DNA from: Metabacillus sp. KUDC1714 | Lineage (GTDB): Bacteria > Bacillota > Bacilli > Bacillales > Bacillaceae | Assembly (NCBI RefSeq): GCF_014217835.1 | Contig: NZ_CP055263.1 | Span: forward strand, 2,793,501-2,857,500 | Length of the DNA: 64,000 nt | Direction: 5' to 3' | Shown here: positions 44,760 to 54,867 of the stretch, one piece after another | Position numbering within the stretch: the stretch's first letter is position 1 | Layout: each line of letters begins with the position of its first letter | The notes under the pieces: generated by a model | What the model was told of the DNA's origin: nothing | The model's database searches: none | Seen by the model: only the letters and a program-made list of their open reading frames with translations | Made by a program: the position numbers and the translations under genes

Positions 44760-44939
44760 ATGGGCCAACAGCATCGTTTTAGATCAGGTCAAAAAGCACC
44801 TAACAATGGAATTTATGTAGAAATAGGTGAAACTGGCGATAATGTAAAAAATCCTGGTCAAATTAGATTAAAGGCAGGAGATCGTTTCCCTGAAACAGCT
44901 AACGATAATCGCCAATGGACATATAAAAGAAAACCATAA
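44760..44939 (+). CDS. yjzC: YjzC-like small protein
   Basis: 59-aa protein translated directly from the sequence: MGQQHRFRSGQKAPNNGIYV then EIGETGDNVKNPGQIRLKAG and a C-terminus RQWTYKRKP. Pattern, size and place after argF match B. subtilis YjzC. RBS GAGGGGGG is 6 nt before the ATG. Soluble, basic; function unknown. A perfect terminator follows. Confidence 0.88.
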   Translation: MGQQHRFRSGQKAPNNGIYVEIGETGDNVKNPGQIRLKAGDRFPETANDNRQWTYKRKP

Positions 44940-44959
44940 ACCTACCTAAATACAAAAAA

Positions 44960-44999
44960 AATTCAAAAAACCCTACTTTTAAGTAGGGTTTTTTGAATT
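44960..44999. terminator. Bidirectional terminator between yjzC and yjzD
   Basis: AATTCAAAAAACCCTACTT pairs perfectly with AAGTAGGGTTTTTTGAATT; A-runs and T-runs on both sides serve both convergent genes. Confidence 0.93.
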
Positions 45000-45017
45000 T
45001 TAGTCGAAAATCACTTA

Positions 45018-45209
45018 TTAATGATGATCATGCTTCGCTACTGGTTCGTTAGGGATAACTTCAGCGATAATAAAGATGACAACGATTGCAACGACAGATA
45101 AAATAGTTGCAGCCATAAAGTCGTAATGACCACCAGTCATAGAATTAACAACATATGATGCCATGTGGATTAATAAAAAGCCCCAAAAAAATGTCCAAAA
45201 GAAACGCAC
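45018..45209 (-). CDS. yjzD: YjzD-like small membrane protein (DUF2929)
   Basis: 63-aa protein with two membrane segments (FFWTFFWGFLLIHMASYVV; ILSVVAIVVIFIIAEVI) and a His-rich tail KHDHH. I chose the GTG at 45209, giving MRFFWTFFW as in B. subtilis YjzD, with AGAGGTG 6 nt upstream; an ATG at 45242 in the same frame has no RBS. Function unknown. Confidence 0.85.
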   Translation of the reverse strand: MRFFWTFFWGFLLIHMASYVVNSMTGGHYDFMAATILSVVAIVVIFIIAEVIPNEPVAKHDHH

Positions 45210-45462
45210 TGCATTCACCTCTATTTCCAGACAATATCTCACTATATATTATCACATATTAATTCATTTTTAAAAGTATCTTTTTGAATTGTTCATAAAC
45301 TTTCCATACATGACAAAGGTCTATATTTTCGAGATCTGTGATAGAGTCCCATTCTTTTTAACATAGTATACATACATTATATAAACGGGAAAGGAATATG
45401 ATATTTTCACAACCTCTTTTCCTTATTTAAAAGTCTAAAAAGAGAAAGGTGGTGGGCAAGTG

Positions 45463-46197
45463 ATGATTACGGAGCGCTTTTTTCAGCTTGAAACGGAATG
45501 GAATGTCGTCCATTTACCGACAAAACCGAATGGGTTTGGAATTTTAATATTAGGAGATCGATCAGATTTTGTCGATGAATCCTCAAGCTTTTGGCATCAG
45601 CATTATGGACGAAATCAACTTATAGCTGAATTAATGAATCAAGGATACACACTGTTTCATTCAAATTTATATGGTAGTAACTGGGGGAGTCCTCGAGCAG
45701 TAACAATGGCAAAGCAGCTTTATCACATGATAATGAAAAAAGAAATTTTAAATGAACGGGTTCATTTGTTATCGGAAGGAATGGGTGGATTAACAGCATT
45801 ACAATTAATGGAGACCATACCTGATAAGATCCGCTCTGTGGCAATGATGAATCCTTGCCTTGACCTCCAAGCCCATCTAGAAAAAGAAAAAGAGCATAAA
45901 TTCTTTTATAAGCGTTTAATAAAGGAAATATCGATAGCCTATGGTATTGATGGAAAAATGATAAAATCATCATTAAATTTACCTTCAATGCATAATATAA
46001 CCTCTCAAAAGCCTGTTCGGATTTGGCAAAGAATGAATTTTAACACATACCCACCGCAAGATCATAGTAAAAAATATGAAGAGATAAGAAAAAGTATGGG
46101 CAGTCCAATTCATCTCATTTATCATCTTGGAGATAACCCTTACCGAACGAACCAAACTATTATTAAATTCTATAAAGAGAATGAGAAGGTTTTGTAA
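45463..46197 (+). CDS. yjaU: Alpha/beta-hydrolase-like protein (YjaU position)
   Basis: 244-aa protein with an alpha/beta-hydrolase core: FGILILGDRSDF at the first strands and a nucleophile-elbow-like LLSEGMGGLTALQL, where Glu replaces the residue before and Gly stands at the nucleophile place (G-M-G-G; no Ser or Cys), so it may not be an active esterase. A C-terminal PIHLIYHLGDNPYRTN could carry the acid. AGAAAGGTGG is upstream of overlapping GTG (45460) and ATG (45463) starts. Neighbours match B. subtilis yjaU. Confidence 0.75.
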   Translation: MITERFFQLETEWNVVHLPTKPNGFGILILGDRSDFVDESSSFWHQHYGRNQLIAELMNQGYTLFHSNLYGSNWGSPRAVTMAKQLYHMIMKKEILNERVHLLSEGMGGLTALQLMETIPDKIRSVAMMNPCLDLQAHLEKEKEHKFFYKRLIKEISIAYGIDGKMIKSSLNLPSMHNITSQKPVRIWQRMNFNTYPPQDHSKKYEEIRKSMGSPIHLIYHLGDNPYRTNQTIIKFYKENEKVL

Positions 46198-46223
46198 CAT
46201 GAAACGGTATTTCGTACAGATAA

Positions 46224-46272
46224 AAACACCAAAAAGGCAAGGGGAGTTTCCTTCAATTTTTGGTGTTTTTTT
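46224..46272 (+). terminator. Intrinsic terminator of the yjaU-like gene
   Basis: AACACCAAAAA pairs with TTTTTGGTGTT around a loop with a small inner stem and ends in eight T. Confidence 0.85.
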
Positions 46273-46273
46273 T

Positions 46274-46335
46274 GCTGACTCGCCAAACTTTGTTGCTATT
46301 TACAAGTAGTGCGGTGTGGTTGATTGCAGCGTGTT
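46274..46335 (-). repeat. Repeat B, piece 3
   Basis: GCTGACTCGCCAAACTTTGT TGCTATT is the reverse complement of the copy 1 tail (6757-6783), followed by GTGCGGTGTGGTTGATT, which matches its ATCAACCATACGGCAC region. Only this end of the element is present. Confidence 0.75.
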
Positions 46336-46415
46336 CAATCCTGTATTATTTCACTAAATACTAAATTCAAACCGACATGCATACGATAGAATATCTGTCT
46401 ATGAGGAGGAAAAGC

Positions 46416-47213
46416 ATGTTAAAAAGAGTAATTGTCTTTGGAGCACACACATTTATTGGTTTTGCACTATGTGAACGGATCGTTAATGAAGGTATTGAGG
46501 TGAAAGGTGTACTTTTAGAATCGAGTGACTTAATTAAAAAGCGGTTAATAGATGAACGATTGATGATGGTTGGGAGAAATGCATTGTTTCAAACAACAGA
46601 AACCTATGAAAGATCTGATTATGAGAACACGGTAGATATGATCATACATTGTTGTGATGATAGTGAAGAAACCACTTTGATAGACCAAGATCGTAAACTT
46701 TTGCATCAATCGGTAGAAGTTTCAAATGAATTACATGTTCCACATGTCTTTATATCAACAATGAAAAGGGTAGACAAAGACTTGCGAAATAAGCATGTAT
46801 CTTTTTGTGAACAATATCTTTCCGAAAATAAAGAAAAAAGAATGTTGGTTCACCTTCCAATATTGTTTGGTCCATTTCAACCTCCAACAGAAAAAATCCA
46901 CCAATTTTTAGTCAAAGATAATAAAGAAAATGAAATTCTGATTATAGACGAGCCTATCCTATTTATTCAAGATGCAGTTAATGCTATTTTTGACTTGTTG
47001 TCGAATTTTCAACAAGGTAAAACTTATTCTATACATAATGATTTAAAGCAAAACCTAAAGTCAGCCTTTTTAATAAAATTAAAGGTGAATCCGGAATGTT
47101 TTAATGATTGTAGATCCGAAAAGTACTTGATCAAAAAACCTACAAGTATTGAAAAAGGGTTAAAAGCACAGAAGGAATTTATTGAAAAGTATAGTGAGAT
47201 TCTTAAGACGTAA
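46416..47213 (+). CDS. yjaV: NAD(P)-dependent epimerase/dehydratase-like protein (YjaV position)
   Basis: 265-aa Rossmann-fold protein. The nucleotide-binding start is VIVFGAHTFIGFALCERI (GxHxFIG, a variant of GxxGxxG), followed by EVKGVLLES. The usual YxxxK catalytic pair is not obvious (FCEQYL at the expected place), so it may be a non-catalytic or atypical extended SDR. RBS GAGGAGGAAAAGC before ATG 46416; the frame is open upstream without an RBS. B. subtilis yjaV lies at this position before med. Confidence 0.75.
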   Translation: MLKRVIVFGAHTFIGFALCERIVNEGIEVKGVLLESSDLIKKRLIDERLMMVGRNALFQTTETYERSDYENTVDMIIHCCDDSEETTLIDQDRKLLHQSVEVSNELHVPHVFISTMKRVDKDLRNKHVSFCEQYLSENKEKRMLVHLPILFGPFQPPTEKIHQFLVKDNKENEILIIDEPILFIQDAVNAIFDLLSNFQQGKTYSIHNDLKQNLKSAFLIKLKVNPECFNDCRSEKYLIKKPTSIEKGLKAQKEFIEKYSEILKT

Positions 47214-47301
47214 AGCAGTTATTACTTGTACAATTAAATAAGGAAAGGCTAAAATAAAAAGGATAAGTATAATAGGTACATAATGAAAAGGAGGGTTGCC
47301 C

Positions 47302-48255
47302 ATGTACAAAAAGCTCGGTCTTGTCCTTATTTTACTTTTTTCGCTTTTCGGTTGTGGACAACCTACAGCACAAGGGAAACTTCAAAAGGTAGGTCTGCTT
47401 GTACCTGAAACCATTGATGATCAAGTTTGGGGAACGAAGGGCTATATGGGCCTTCTTAAAATTCAATCTGAGCTAAAGGTTGATGTATTTTATAAAGAAG
47501 GAGTGAATAATGAGAGCAAAATTCGTGCTGCAATTGATGAATTTAAGCAAAATGATGTGAATCTTGTCTTCGGTCATGGAAGTGAATATGCTAACTTTTT
47601 TAATACGATCAGTAGTGAATATCCTGACATCCATTTCGTGCTATTTAATGGGAAAGCTGACGGAAAAAATGTTACGAGCTTAAATTTTAAGTCAAATGCA
47701 ATGGGGTTTTTTGGTGGTATGGTTGCAGGGGAAATGTCAAAGTCTGATAAAGTTGGTGTTTTAGCGGCCTTTGAGTGGCAACCTGAGGTAGATGGCTTTT
47801 TTGAAGGAGCCTATTATCAAAATGAAAATGTCCATGTAGAAATTCAATATGTGCAAGACTGGAATGATACATCGATTGCTATTCCACTTCTTAATGAAAT
47901 GATCAAAAATGGTGTTGACATCGTGTATGTAGCTGGAGATGGATATAATGTTTCAGTCATTGAAAGACTAAAAGAGGAAGGCTTGTACGCAATTGGTTTT
48001 GTATCCGACCAATCTGATTTAGGAAAAGGTACGGTGTTAACAAGTACCGTTCAACATGTTGATGTCTTATATGAGGTTGTAGCAAATTCCTTTAATAAAG
48101 GTGAGCTTGAAAGTGGAGAATTATTTTTTGATTTTCAGGACGGCGTGATTTCTCTAGGGAAGTTTAGTCCTCTTGTAGACAAAGAATTTCAAGCATCGCT
48201 TAAAGACCAAATCGAAGAATATAAAAAAACTGGACTACTGCCAAATCAATTATAA
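47302..48255 (+). CDS. med: Med-like BMP-family lipoprotein, competence regulator
   Basis: 317-aa lipoprotein (signal VLILLFSLFGC, Cys about residue 19) with a periplasmic-binding-protein fold of the BMP (basic membrane protein/PnrA) type: VGLLVPETIDDQVWGTKGY, NLVFGHGSEYANFF, NAMGFFGGMVAGEMSKSDKV. In B. subtilis Med raises comK expression and precedes comZ, as here. BMP relatives bind nucleosides. AAAAGGAGGG is 8 nt before the ATG; an upstream TTG at 47296 is less likely. Confidence 0.85.
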   Translation: MYKKLGLVLILLFSLFGCGQPTAQGKLQKVGLLVPETIDDQVWGTKGYMGLLKIQSELKVDVFYKEGVNNESKIRAAIDEFKQNDVNLVFGHGSEYANFFNTISSEYPDIHFVLFNGKADGKNVTSLNFKSNAMGFFGGMVAGEMSKSDKVGVLAAFEWQPEVDGFFEGAYYQNENVHVEIQYVQDWNDTSIAIPLLNEMIKNGVDIVYVAGDGYNVSVIERLKEEGLYAIGFVSDQSDLGKGTVLTSTVQHVDVLYEVVANSFNKGELESGELFFDFQDGVISLGKFSPLVDKEFQASLKDQIEEYKKTGLLPNQL

Positions 48256-48312
48256 ACAGGGTATATCTATTATTGCAAACCGATAACAACTACCCTTTCT
48301 TATTAACATGGT

Positions 48313-48340
48313 AAAGAGGCTTCCGTCCTCTTTCCTTTTA
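48313..48340 (+). terminator. Intrinsic terminator after med
   Basis: AAAGAGG pairs with CCTCTTT around CTTCCGT, followed by CCTTTTATAT. The stem is short. Confidence 0.6.
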
Positions 48341-48384
48341 TATAAATTAAGGCTGTGTTAAAAACTCACTGTTAAAATTTTGGC

Positions 48385-48530
48385 ACTTTGTTGATTGGAG
48401 CAGATACGTGAGCCTCCTGCGGATTGCGTGCGGGTCAAAAGGAGACTCATGCAGGTGCAAAGCAAGCACCGAGGAGGCTCCCGGACCGCCCGCGGAAAGC
48501 GAACGCCAAAGCGTAAATCAACAACCAAAT
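48385..48530 (+). repeat. Repeat B, copy 4
   Basis: GTTGATTGGAGCAGATACGT, GAGCCTCCTGCGG, GAGGAGGCTCCCGGACCGCC and CGCGGAAAGCGAAC match copy 1 in the same orientation, ending in AAATCAACAAC. It lies between med and comZ and with the terminator accounts for the 314-bp gap. Confidence 0.88.
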
Positions 48531-48569
48531 TAAGAGAGAGAAATTATAAAAACAAATGGAGTGAATAAA

Positions 48570-48752
48570 TTGGAACAACATCCTAAAACAATGGAATTTA
48601 TGCAAATTGCAATGAAGTATTTACCAGAGGCTAAACAAAAGCTAGAAAGTTCAGGTATTGAATTATCGATGGAAACTATTCAACCAATGATGGAGCTTTT
48701 CACAAAGGTTATGGGAGAGGCTTATGAATTAGGGAAGAAAGACGCGCAATAA
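48570..48752 (+). CDS. comZ: ComZ competence repressor
   Basis: 60-aa protein very like B. subtilis ComZ (FMQIAMKYLPEAKQKLESSG, then EAYELGKKDA), a negative regulator that lowers comG operon expression. A predicted leucine-rich helix spans its centre. I take the TTG at 48570 (GGAGTG 7 nt upstream; N-terminus EQHPKTMEF fits the homologue); a GTG at 48561 would add three residues but overlaps the RBS. Separated from med by repeat B and a hairpin, so it probably has its own promoter. Confidence 0.88.
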   Translation: MEQHPKTMEFMQIAMKYLPEAKQKLESSGIELSMETIQPMMELFTKVMGEAYELGKKDAQ

Positions 48753-48754
48753 AA

Positions 48755-48779
48755 AGCAGCTGCCATTTGGCAGCTTTTA
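48755..48779. terminator. Terminator between comZ and convergent gene
   Basis: AGCTGCC pairs with GGCAGCT around ATTT, then TTTTATA. It touches the stop of the minus-strand gene. Confidence 0.75.
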
Positions 48780-49076
48780 TATTTTCTTCTTAATATAGTC
48801 CATAATTGGAGAGAATTGCTTTAACATTGGTTTTAAATTTTCAAGTGAACTCATAATATCATCGATTTGTTCCATAAGTGTAAAATAATTCACTTCAGCT
48901 GTTTTATTTTCATCATGGACGGAATCCCCTTGTTGATGGTTGTTTTCTTTCTTTTCTCTTGATGAAGCTTTAGCTCCAAACATAAACTCACTAAAACGGT
49001 CAATATGTGGTGAGTTTACATCTTTTTCGTTATTTACATGTTCTTCCTTTTTCTCAAACTGTCCTTTATTCTCCAC
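48777..49076 (-). CDS. Hypothetical protein in the yjzB position
   Basis: 99-aa hydrophilic protein with an acidic, charged N-terminal half (KGQFEKKEEHVNNEKDV) and a C-terminal helical part (LMEQIDDIMSSLENLKPMLK). It lies between comZ and fabH like B. subtilis yjzB, but I do not recognise the sequence. The C-terminal part recalls spore-coat-associated YppG/YqfQ-like short tails, weakly. It starts with GTG at 49076 after GGGGGTG. No membrane segment. Confidence 0.7.
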   Translation of the reverse strand: MENKGQFEKKEEHVNNEKDVNSPHIDRFSEFMFGAKASSREKKENNHQQGDSVHDENKTAEVNYFTLMEQIDDIMSSLENLKPMLKQFSPIMDYIKKKI

Positions 49077-49189
49077 GATGTCACCCCCATGGACATTTTA
49101 TTACTATTAGTTTATGTTCACATAAGATTCTCGTTCTAGTCGGTTATACTAAAACATTAATATTGAAAAAAAAAACTGGATAAGATAAA

Positions 49190-49210
49190 ATTAGTACCAA
49201 GTCATAATAA
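49190..49210. promoter_or_regulatory. Likely FapR operator upstream of fabH
   Basis: TTAGTACCAAGTCATAATAA, about 80 bp before fabH, fits the known FapR site (TTAGTACC core and a partly inverted TAxTAA). FapR represses fatty-acid genes until malonyl-CoA or malonyl-ACP binds it; fabHA-fabF is in its B. subtilis regulon. Confidence 0.65.
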
Positions 49211-49291
49211 TTGATATAAACTTTAAGTAGTAGGTTTACTACAAGATAATTTTTGAATAAAATACCTAACTTTTTTAAAGGGGTTGCAAAT

Positions 49292-50224
49292 ATGAATGCA
49301 GGAATTATTGGTATCGGTCGATACACACCTGAAAAGATTGTTACAAACGCAGATTTAGAAAAAGTAATGGATACATCTGATGAATGGATTCGTACGAGAA
49401 CAGGAATAGAAGAACGTCGTATTGCAGATGATTCAATGGATACATCACAAATGGGCATTTTAGCTGCTGAGAAAGCTCTTGAGGATGCAGGAATTGCTGC
49501 TGAGGACTTGGATTTAATTCTAGTTGCAACAGTCACACCAGACCAACCATTTCCATCTGTTGCTTGTATGCTTCAAGAAAAATTAGGAGCGAAAAAAGCA
49601 GCGGCAATGGATATTAGTGCTGCTTGTGCCGGATTCATGTACGGAATGATTACTGCTAAGCAGTTTATTGAAACAGGTGCATATAAGCATGTTTTAGTAG
49701 TAGGTGTTGAAAAACTATCAAAAATTACAGATTGGAACGATCGTAACACTGCTGTATTATTTGGTGATGGTGCAGGAGCAGCAATCATCGGCCCTGTTAG
49801 CGATGGGAAAGGGATTTTATCCTTTGAACTTGGAGCAGATGGTACAGGTGGTAAACACCTATATCAAGATGAGTACATCATCATGAATGGTAGAGAAGTC
49901 TTTAAGTTTGCTGTTAGACAAATGGGTGAATCAAGTGTAAATGTTCTTGAAAAGGCTGGGTTAAGTAAAGAAGATGTTGATTTCTTAATCCCACACCAAG
50001 CAAACATTCGTATTATGGAAGCAGCAAGGGAGCGATTAGACCTTCCGGTTGAAAAAATGTCTAAAACGGTTCATAAATATGGAAACACTTCTGCTGCTTC
50101 AATCCCAATCTCGTTAGTAGAAGAAGTAGAAGCAGGCAAAATCAAAGATGGCGATGTAATTGTTATGGTTGGTTTTGGCGGAGGATTAACGTGGGGTGCG
50201 ATAGCAATTCGTTGGGGTCGCTAA
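49292..50224 (+). CDS. fabH: Beta-ketoacyl-ACP synthase III
   Basis: 310-aa FabH, which starts fatty-acid chains by joining an acyl-CoA with malonyl-ACP. The catalytic triad is Cys in [12 protein letters not shown] (about 112), His in [10 protein letters not shown] (about 235) and Asn in YGNTSAAS (about 268). The start at 49292 follows AAAGGGG; thirteen codons of upstream frame are not needed. The likely FapR site lies upstream. In Bacillus FabH prefers branched acyl-CoA starters, which sets branched-chain lipids. Confidence 0.95.
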   Translation: MNAGIIGIGRYTPEKIVTNADLEKVMDTSDEWIRTRTGIEERRIADDSMDTSQMGILAAEKALEDAGIAAEDLDLILVATVTPDQPFPSVACMLQEKLGAKKAAAMDISAACAGFMYGMITAKQFIETGAYKHVLVVGVEKLSKITDWNDRNTAVLFGDGAGAAIIGPVSDGKGILSFELGADGTGGKHLYQDEYIIMNGREVFKFAVRQMGESSVNVLEKAGLSKEDVDFLIPHQANIRIMEAARERLDLPVEKMSKTVHKYGNTSAASIPISLVEEVEAGKIKDGDVIVMVGFGGGLTWGAIAIRWGR

Positions 50225-50397
50225 TTAGAAATAACTTATTAATAAGATTCACTTATGTTTATACTAATAAACAATTGTTTTGATTTCATTTTGGAATGAA
50301 GGACAGCTATGGTAAAAGAAAATGAAGAATGACGAGAACTGCTTCGTCTATCTTTACATATTAAAAGAACTATCTATAAAGGTGAGGTGCAATTTTT

Positions 50398-51639
50398 ATG
50401 GAAAAGAAACGAGTTGTTGTAACAGGTTTAGGAGCATTAACACCAATAGGTAACGATGTTCGAACAACTTGGGAAAATGCAATAAACGGTGTATCAGGGG
50501 TCGGACCAATTACACGTGTAAACCCAGATGATTATCCAGCTAAAGTTGCAGCAGAACTAAAAGATTTTGATGTTGAGCAGTTTATGGATAAAAAAGATGC
50601 TAGAAAAATGGATCGTTTCACACAGTATGCTGTAGCTGCTTCATTAATGGCAGTGAAGGATGCTGAGTTAGAAATTACGGACGAAAATGCTCCTCGTGTT
50701 GGAGTCTGGATTGGCTCTGGTATTGGTGGAATGGAGACATTTGAACAACAGTATAAAATTTTATTGGAAAAAGGACCACGACGCGTAAGTCCGTTTTTCG
50801 TACCAATGCTAATCCCTGATATGGCTACTGGACAGGTCTCAATAGCATTAGGTGCAAAAGGTTTTAATTCATGTACTGTTACAGCATGTGCAACAGGAAC
50901 GAATTCAATTGGCGATGCTTTTCGTGTCATTGAAAGAGGCGAAGCCGATGTAATGGTGTCAGGTGGAGCAGAAGCCCCGCTGACAGAAATGTCCTTTGCA
51001 GGGTTTTCTGCAAATAAAGCATTATCGACAAATCCTGATCCAAACTCAGCTAGCAGACCATTTGATCAGGATCGTGATGGTTTTGTAATGGGAGAGGGTG
51101 CTGGGATTATTGTACTCGAAGAATTAGATCATGCTCTAGCACGTGGTGCAAAAATTTATGCTGAAATTGTTGGATATGGTGCAACAGGTGATGCTCATCA
51201 TATCACTGCTCCAGCCCCAAATGGTGAGGGTGGTGCAAGAGCGATGAAGCAAGCTGTTGAGGGTAGTGGACTTAACCTTACAGATATTGATTATATCAAT
51301 GCACATGGAACAAGTACTCCTTACAATGATAAATTTGAAACATTAGCAATAAAAGAAGTATTTGGAGATCATGCCAACAAACTGGCGATTAGCTCAACAA
51401 AATCGATGACAGGTCATCTATTAGGTGCAGCCGGTGGAGTTGAAGCAATTTTTAGCATTTTAGCAATAAAAGAAGGAATTATTCCTCCAACTATAAATTA
51501 TCAAACACCTGATCCAGAATGTGATCTAGATTATGTTCCTAATGAGGCTAGAAAACAAGAAGTGAATGCAGCTTTAAGTAACTCATTAGGCTTTGGTGGA
51601 CATAACGCAACGATTATCTTTAAAAAATATGATGCATAA
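50398..51639 (+). CDS. fabF: Beta-ketoacyl-ACP synthase II
   Basis: 413-aa condensing enzyme for chain elongation. Catalytic Cys in [10 protein letters not shown] (about 163), His in [11 protein letters not shown] (about 303) and His in [12 protein letters not shown] (about 339). RBS AAGGTGAGGTG. It follows fabH with a 173-bp gap lacking a clear terminator, so the two are probably one operon. It ends at its own terminator. Confidence 0.95.
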   Translation: MEKKRVVVTGLGALTPIGNDVRTTWENAINGVSGVGPITRVNPDDYPAKVAAELKDFDVEQFMDKKDARKMDRFTQYAVAASLMAVKDAELEITDENAPRVGVWIGSGIGGMETFEQQYKILLEKGPRRVSPFFVPMLIPDMATGQVSIALGAKGFNSCTVTACATGTNSIGDAFRVIERGEADVMVSGGAEAPLTEMSFAGFSANKALSTNPDPNSASRPFDQDRDGFVMGEGAGIIVLEELDHALARGAKIYAEIVGYGATGDAHHITAPAPNGEGGARAMKQAVEGSGLNLTDIDYINAHGTSTPYNDKFETLAIKEVFGDHANKLAISSTKSMTGHLLGAAGGVEAIFSILAIKEGIIPPTINYQTPDPECDLDYVPNEARKQEVNAALSNSLGFGGHNATIIFKKYDA

Positions 51640-51649
51640 GAAAAATCCG

Positions 51650-51676
51650 GGACCTGACCTTTGTTAGGTCCTTTTT
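51650..51676 (+). terminator. Intrinsic terminator of fabF
   Basis: GGACCTGAC pairs with GTTAGGTCC (one wobble) around CTTT, followed by TTTTT. Confidence 0.88.
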
Positions 51677-51756
51677 CGTATATTAAAAGGATGAGCCTAT
51701 AAAAAAGAACACTCCTTCTAAAGTTCACATACGATAACAAAGGAAGGGGTGTTACG

Positions 51757-52536
51757 ATGAGTGTTATCAATACAATTGAGTGGTTAAAGGAAAGTCCAAA
51801 TCAAATAGATATCTGTAAAAAATTAAGCACTTATTTTACGGATAGTAATGAAAGTGAGATCGCAAAATACTTACATTCATTTGGGATGTATAAAGGAAAA
51901 CAGCAACATGATAAGTGGATAGATTTCCAGGAAAAAGAAAAAGTTTTTTCATTCGTAAGAGGAGAAGAAAGAAAGCTGAAAATGGAATGGAATGGGCCGA
52001 ATATTCCAATTTTCATTTTTCCTTGTGATCAGAATAATCGGAAAATCGAAACAGAATATAAAGGAAGATCGGGCTTAGCCTTTAAGGATAAGTTGTTTTT
52101 GTTTTTATCATCGGAGACATTAAAAATTGATATTAGGTCATTATTCATTCATGAATATCATCATGTTTGTCGTCTTGCAGCCTTAAAAAAGCAAGAAACA
52201 AAGTTCACGATAATCGATACGATGATTCTAGAGGGGCTAGCAGAAAATGCAGTTCGTGAAAAGATGGGGGAACGCAATGTATCTTCATGGACAAATCTCT
52301 ATTCAGATAATCAGTGTGAACGATTTCTTGAAAGGATTATAAATCCACAACGAGATGTAACTAGAGAAAATCACAAATTTACACAACTTATGTTTGGAAC
52401 AGGCTTATACCCTACTATGCTTGGCTATGCAGTAGGCTATTATCTTGTTAAAAACTATATGAAACATTCAGGTGAAAATGCAAAAGAGCTATTAGGTACA
52501 CCTGCTGAAGTATTTTTAACTCATTCAAAACGTTAA
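51757..52536 (+). CDS. yjaZ: DUF2268 putative Zn-dependent protease (YjaZ)
   Basis: 259-aa protein with a zinc-protease motif HEYHH (HExxH; about residue 132) and a downstream Glu in LEGLAENA that could be the third ligand, the DUF2268 pattern. No signal peptide, so cytosolic. The N-terminal 100 residues are helical and charged. Starts with ATG 51757 after AAGGAAGGGG. Its place after fabF matches yjaZ. Substrate unknown. Confidence 0.85.
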   Translation: MSVINTIEWLKESPNQIDICKKLSTYFTDSNESEIAKYLHSFGMYKGKQQHDKWIDFQEKEKVFSFVRGEERKLKMEWNGPNIPIFIFPCDQNNRKIETEYKGRSGLAFKDKLFLFLSSETLKIDIRSLFIHEYHHVCRLAALKKQETKFTIIDTMILEGLAENAVREKMGERNVSSWTNLYSDNQCERFLERIINPQRDVTRENHKFTQLMFGTGLYPTMLGYAVGYYLVKNYMKHSGENAKELLGTPAEVFLTHSKR

Positions 52537-52708
52537 TCTCTTTTTATTAATCATATCTTCATGACATGCATCATAGTGATAATTAAGGACAAGGTTAAAA
52601 TACAAAATAAGTGAAATAAATCTATGTATTATCTGCATTGATTGGAATAAATTATTTATTTTTTGCCTATACTGTTTGACAAATGGTACTGAAGTGAGGG
52701 GTAAAAAT

Positions 52709-53464
52709 ATGTTATTTCTTCATGATGTTTGGGTAAATTGGTTTGAAGGTGAAGAGAACGGGTACAACGTCTGTCATTTTCATGAATGGAGAAAGGATGA
52801 TAGCGTTGAACTCCTTGATCAGGTCCCCCTTTTAAAGGTTAATTCCTTACTTTTTGACTACATAGAAAATAACTTATCGGAGTTACCACCTGGTCTATTA
52901 AAAGATATTTTTCAAAAGGCTTATATAAGAAAAAACCATGAGAGAATTCAACTAGATTACTGCTTTATTGTTACAGACGGAATTGGAATATTAGCAGTAG
53001 ACACAATTGGATATACCATTCCAATTCGCAAAAGTCGGATTATTCCACGTCAGGAGCAGCTTGTATTTGAAATGGTCAAGGATATTGAGCCTGAAGAATA
53101 TTCGACTGAATTCATTAAAAATGGATCAGAAGAAAAGGACTATCATATTTTGTCGTTGGCACCAGAGTATGTACGTGGTTTAACAAGAAAAGAACGACAA
53201 TTAAAACAGCTCTTATTTATGGCTCTTGATCAATTACAAGGGACGAAAAATGCAGCAGAGGTAAAGTACTGGTACACTGAATGGAACCCAACGAAGTATG
53301 GTGACATTCAAGAAAGAGAATTTAATGAAGTATGGCAAAAGCTATATGAAGAAACATTGAATGGATGGTCTCATAAGCATATTCAACTTTGTGAACGCTT
53401 AATTAAGGGACAACCCTTCTTTGAAAAGCTCTGGGATATGGAGCATGAATCAAAGGTTAACTAG
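52709..53464 (+). CDS. yjbA: UPF0736 family protein YjbA
   Basis: 251-aa protein of unknown function matching YjbA in length and place (before trpS). It opens [20 protein letters not shown] and is mixed alpha/beta without membrane segments. I chose the ATG at 52709 after GTGAGGGGT; eleven further codons upstream are in frame without an RBS. It ends in a long perfect terminator convergent with trpS. Confidence 0.85.
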   Translation: MLFLHDVWVNWFEGEENGYNVCHFHEWRKDDSVELLDQVPLLKVNSLLFDYIENNLSELPPGLLKDIFQKAYIRKNHERIQLDYCFIVTDGIGILAVDTIGYTIPIRKSRIIPRQEQLVFEMVKDIEPEEYSTEFIKNGSEEKDYHILSLAPEYVRGLTRKERQLKQLLFMALDQLQGTKNAAEVKYWYTEWNPTKYGDIQEREFNEVWQKLYEETLNGWSHKHIQLCERLIKGQPFFEKLWDMEHESKVN

Positions 53465-53489
53465 TGTGGACAAGCTAAGAAACCATATA

Positions 53490-53542
53490 AAAAAGACGAT
53501 GTGAGCTGAATGTTGATTAACGTTCAGCTCACATCGTTTTTA
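53490..53542 (+). terminator. Intrinsic terminator of yjbA
   Basis: ACGATGTGAGCTGAA pairs with TTCAGCTCACATCGT with a small internal loop, then TTTTTAA. Confidence 0.92.
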
Positions 53543-53608
53543 ATGTAGGATATAGTTGAAGGACTTATGAAAGAGAAATCATGATGATAAAGTTTTGGGG
53601 GCAGTTGT

Positions 53609-53644
53609 AAAAAATAGTTCCTATCTTAAGTTGAGATAGGAACT
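53609..53644 (-). terminator. Intrinsic terminator of trpS
   Basis: On the minus strand AGTTCCTATCT pairs with AGATAGGAACT and is followed by ATTTTTT. It lies about 45 bp past the trpS stop. Confidence 0.88.
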
Positions 53645-53687
53645 ATAATGATCTGATATTTCTTTAGGCTGTTATATTGTTATGTCA

Positions 53688-54692
<1,005 letters not shown>

Positions 54693-54738
54693 TTAATTAG
54701 TATTAAGTTTTAATCAAGTGAGTTTTGTACTTAGTATT

Positions 54739-54862
54739 CGTGTCTAGCTACAGCGCCTAGCCCCTCGAGGTCACAAGCCAATTATCACTGAAAGGTAACG
54801 AACACCTTTCTGTGATAATCGTCTTGTGCTTGTAGGGGCTGAACAAGGCGCTTCCGCTTTTC
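54739..54862 (+). repeat. Repeat A, copy 5, inside the trpS leader
   Basis: Inner stem ATTATCAC-t-GAAAGGT against ACCTTTC-t-GTGATAAT with loop AACGAAC, middle CACAAG/CTTGTG (CATAAG/CTTATG in copy 3). It lies between the T-box terminator and the trpS start, so it is transcribed as part of the trpS mRNA in inverse orientation. Confidence 0.92.
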
Positions 54863-54867
54863 AAATA

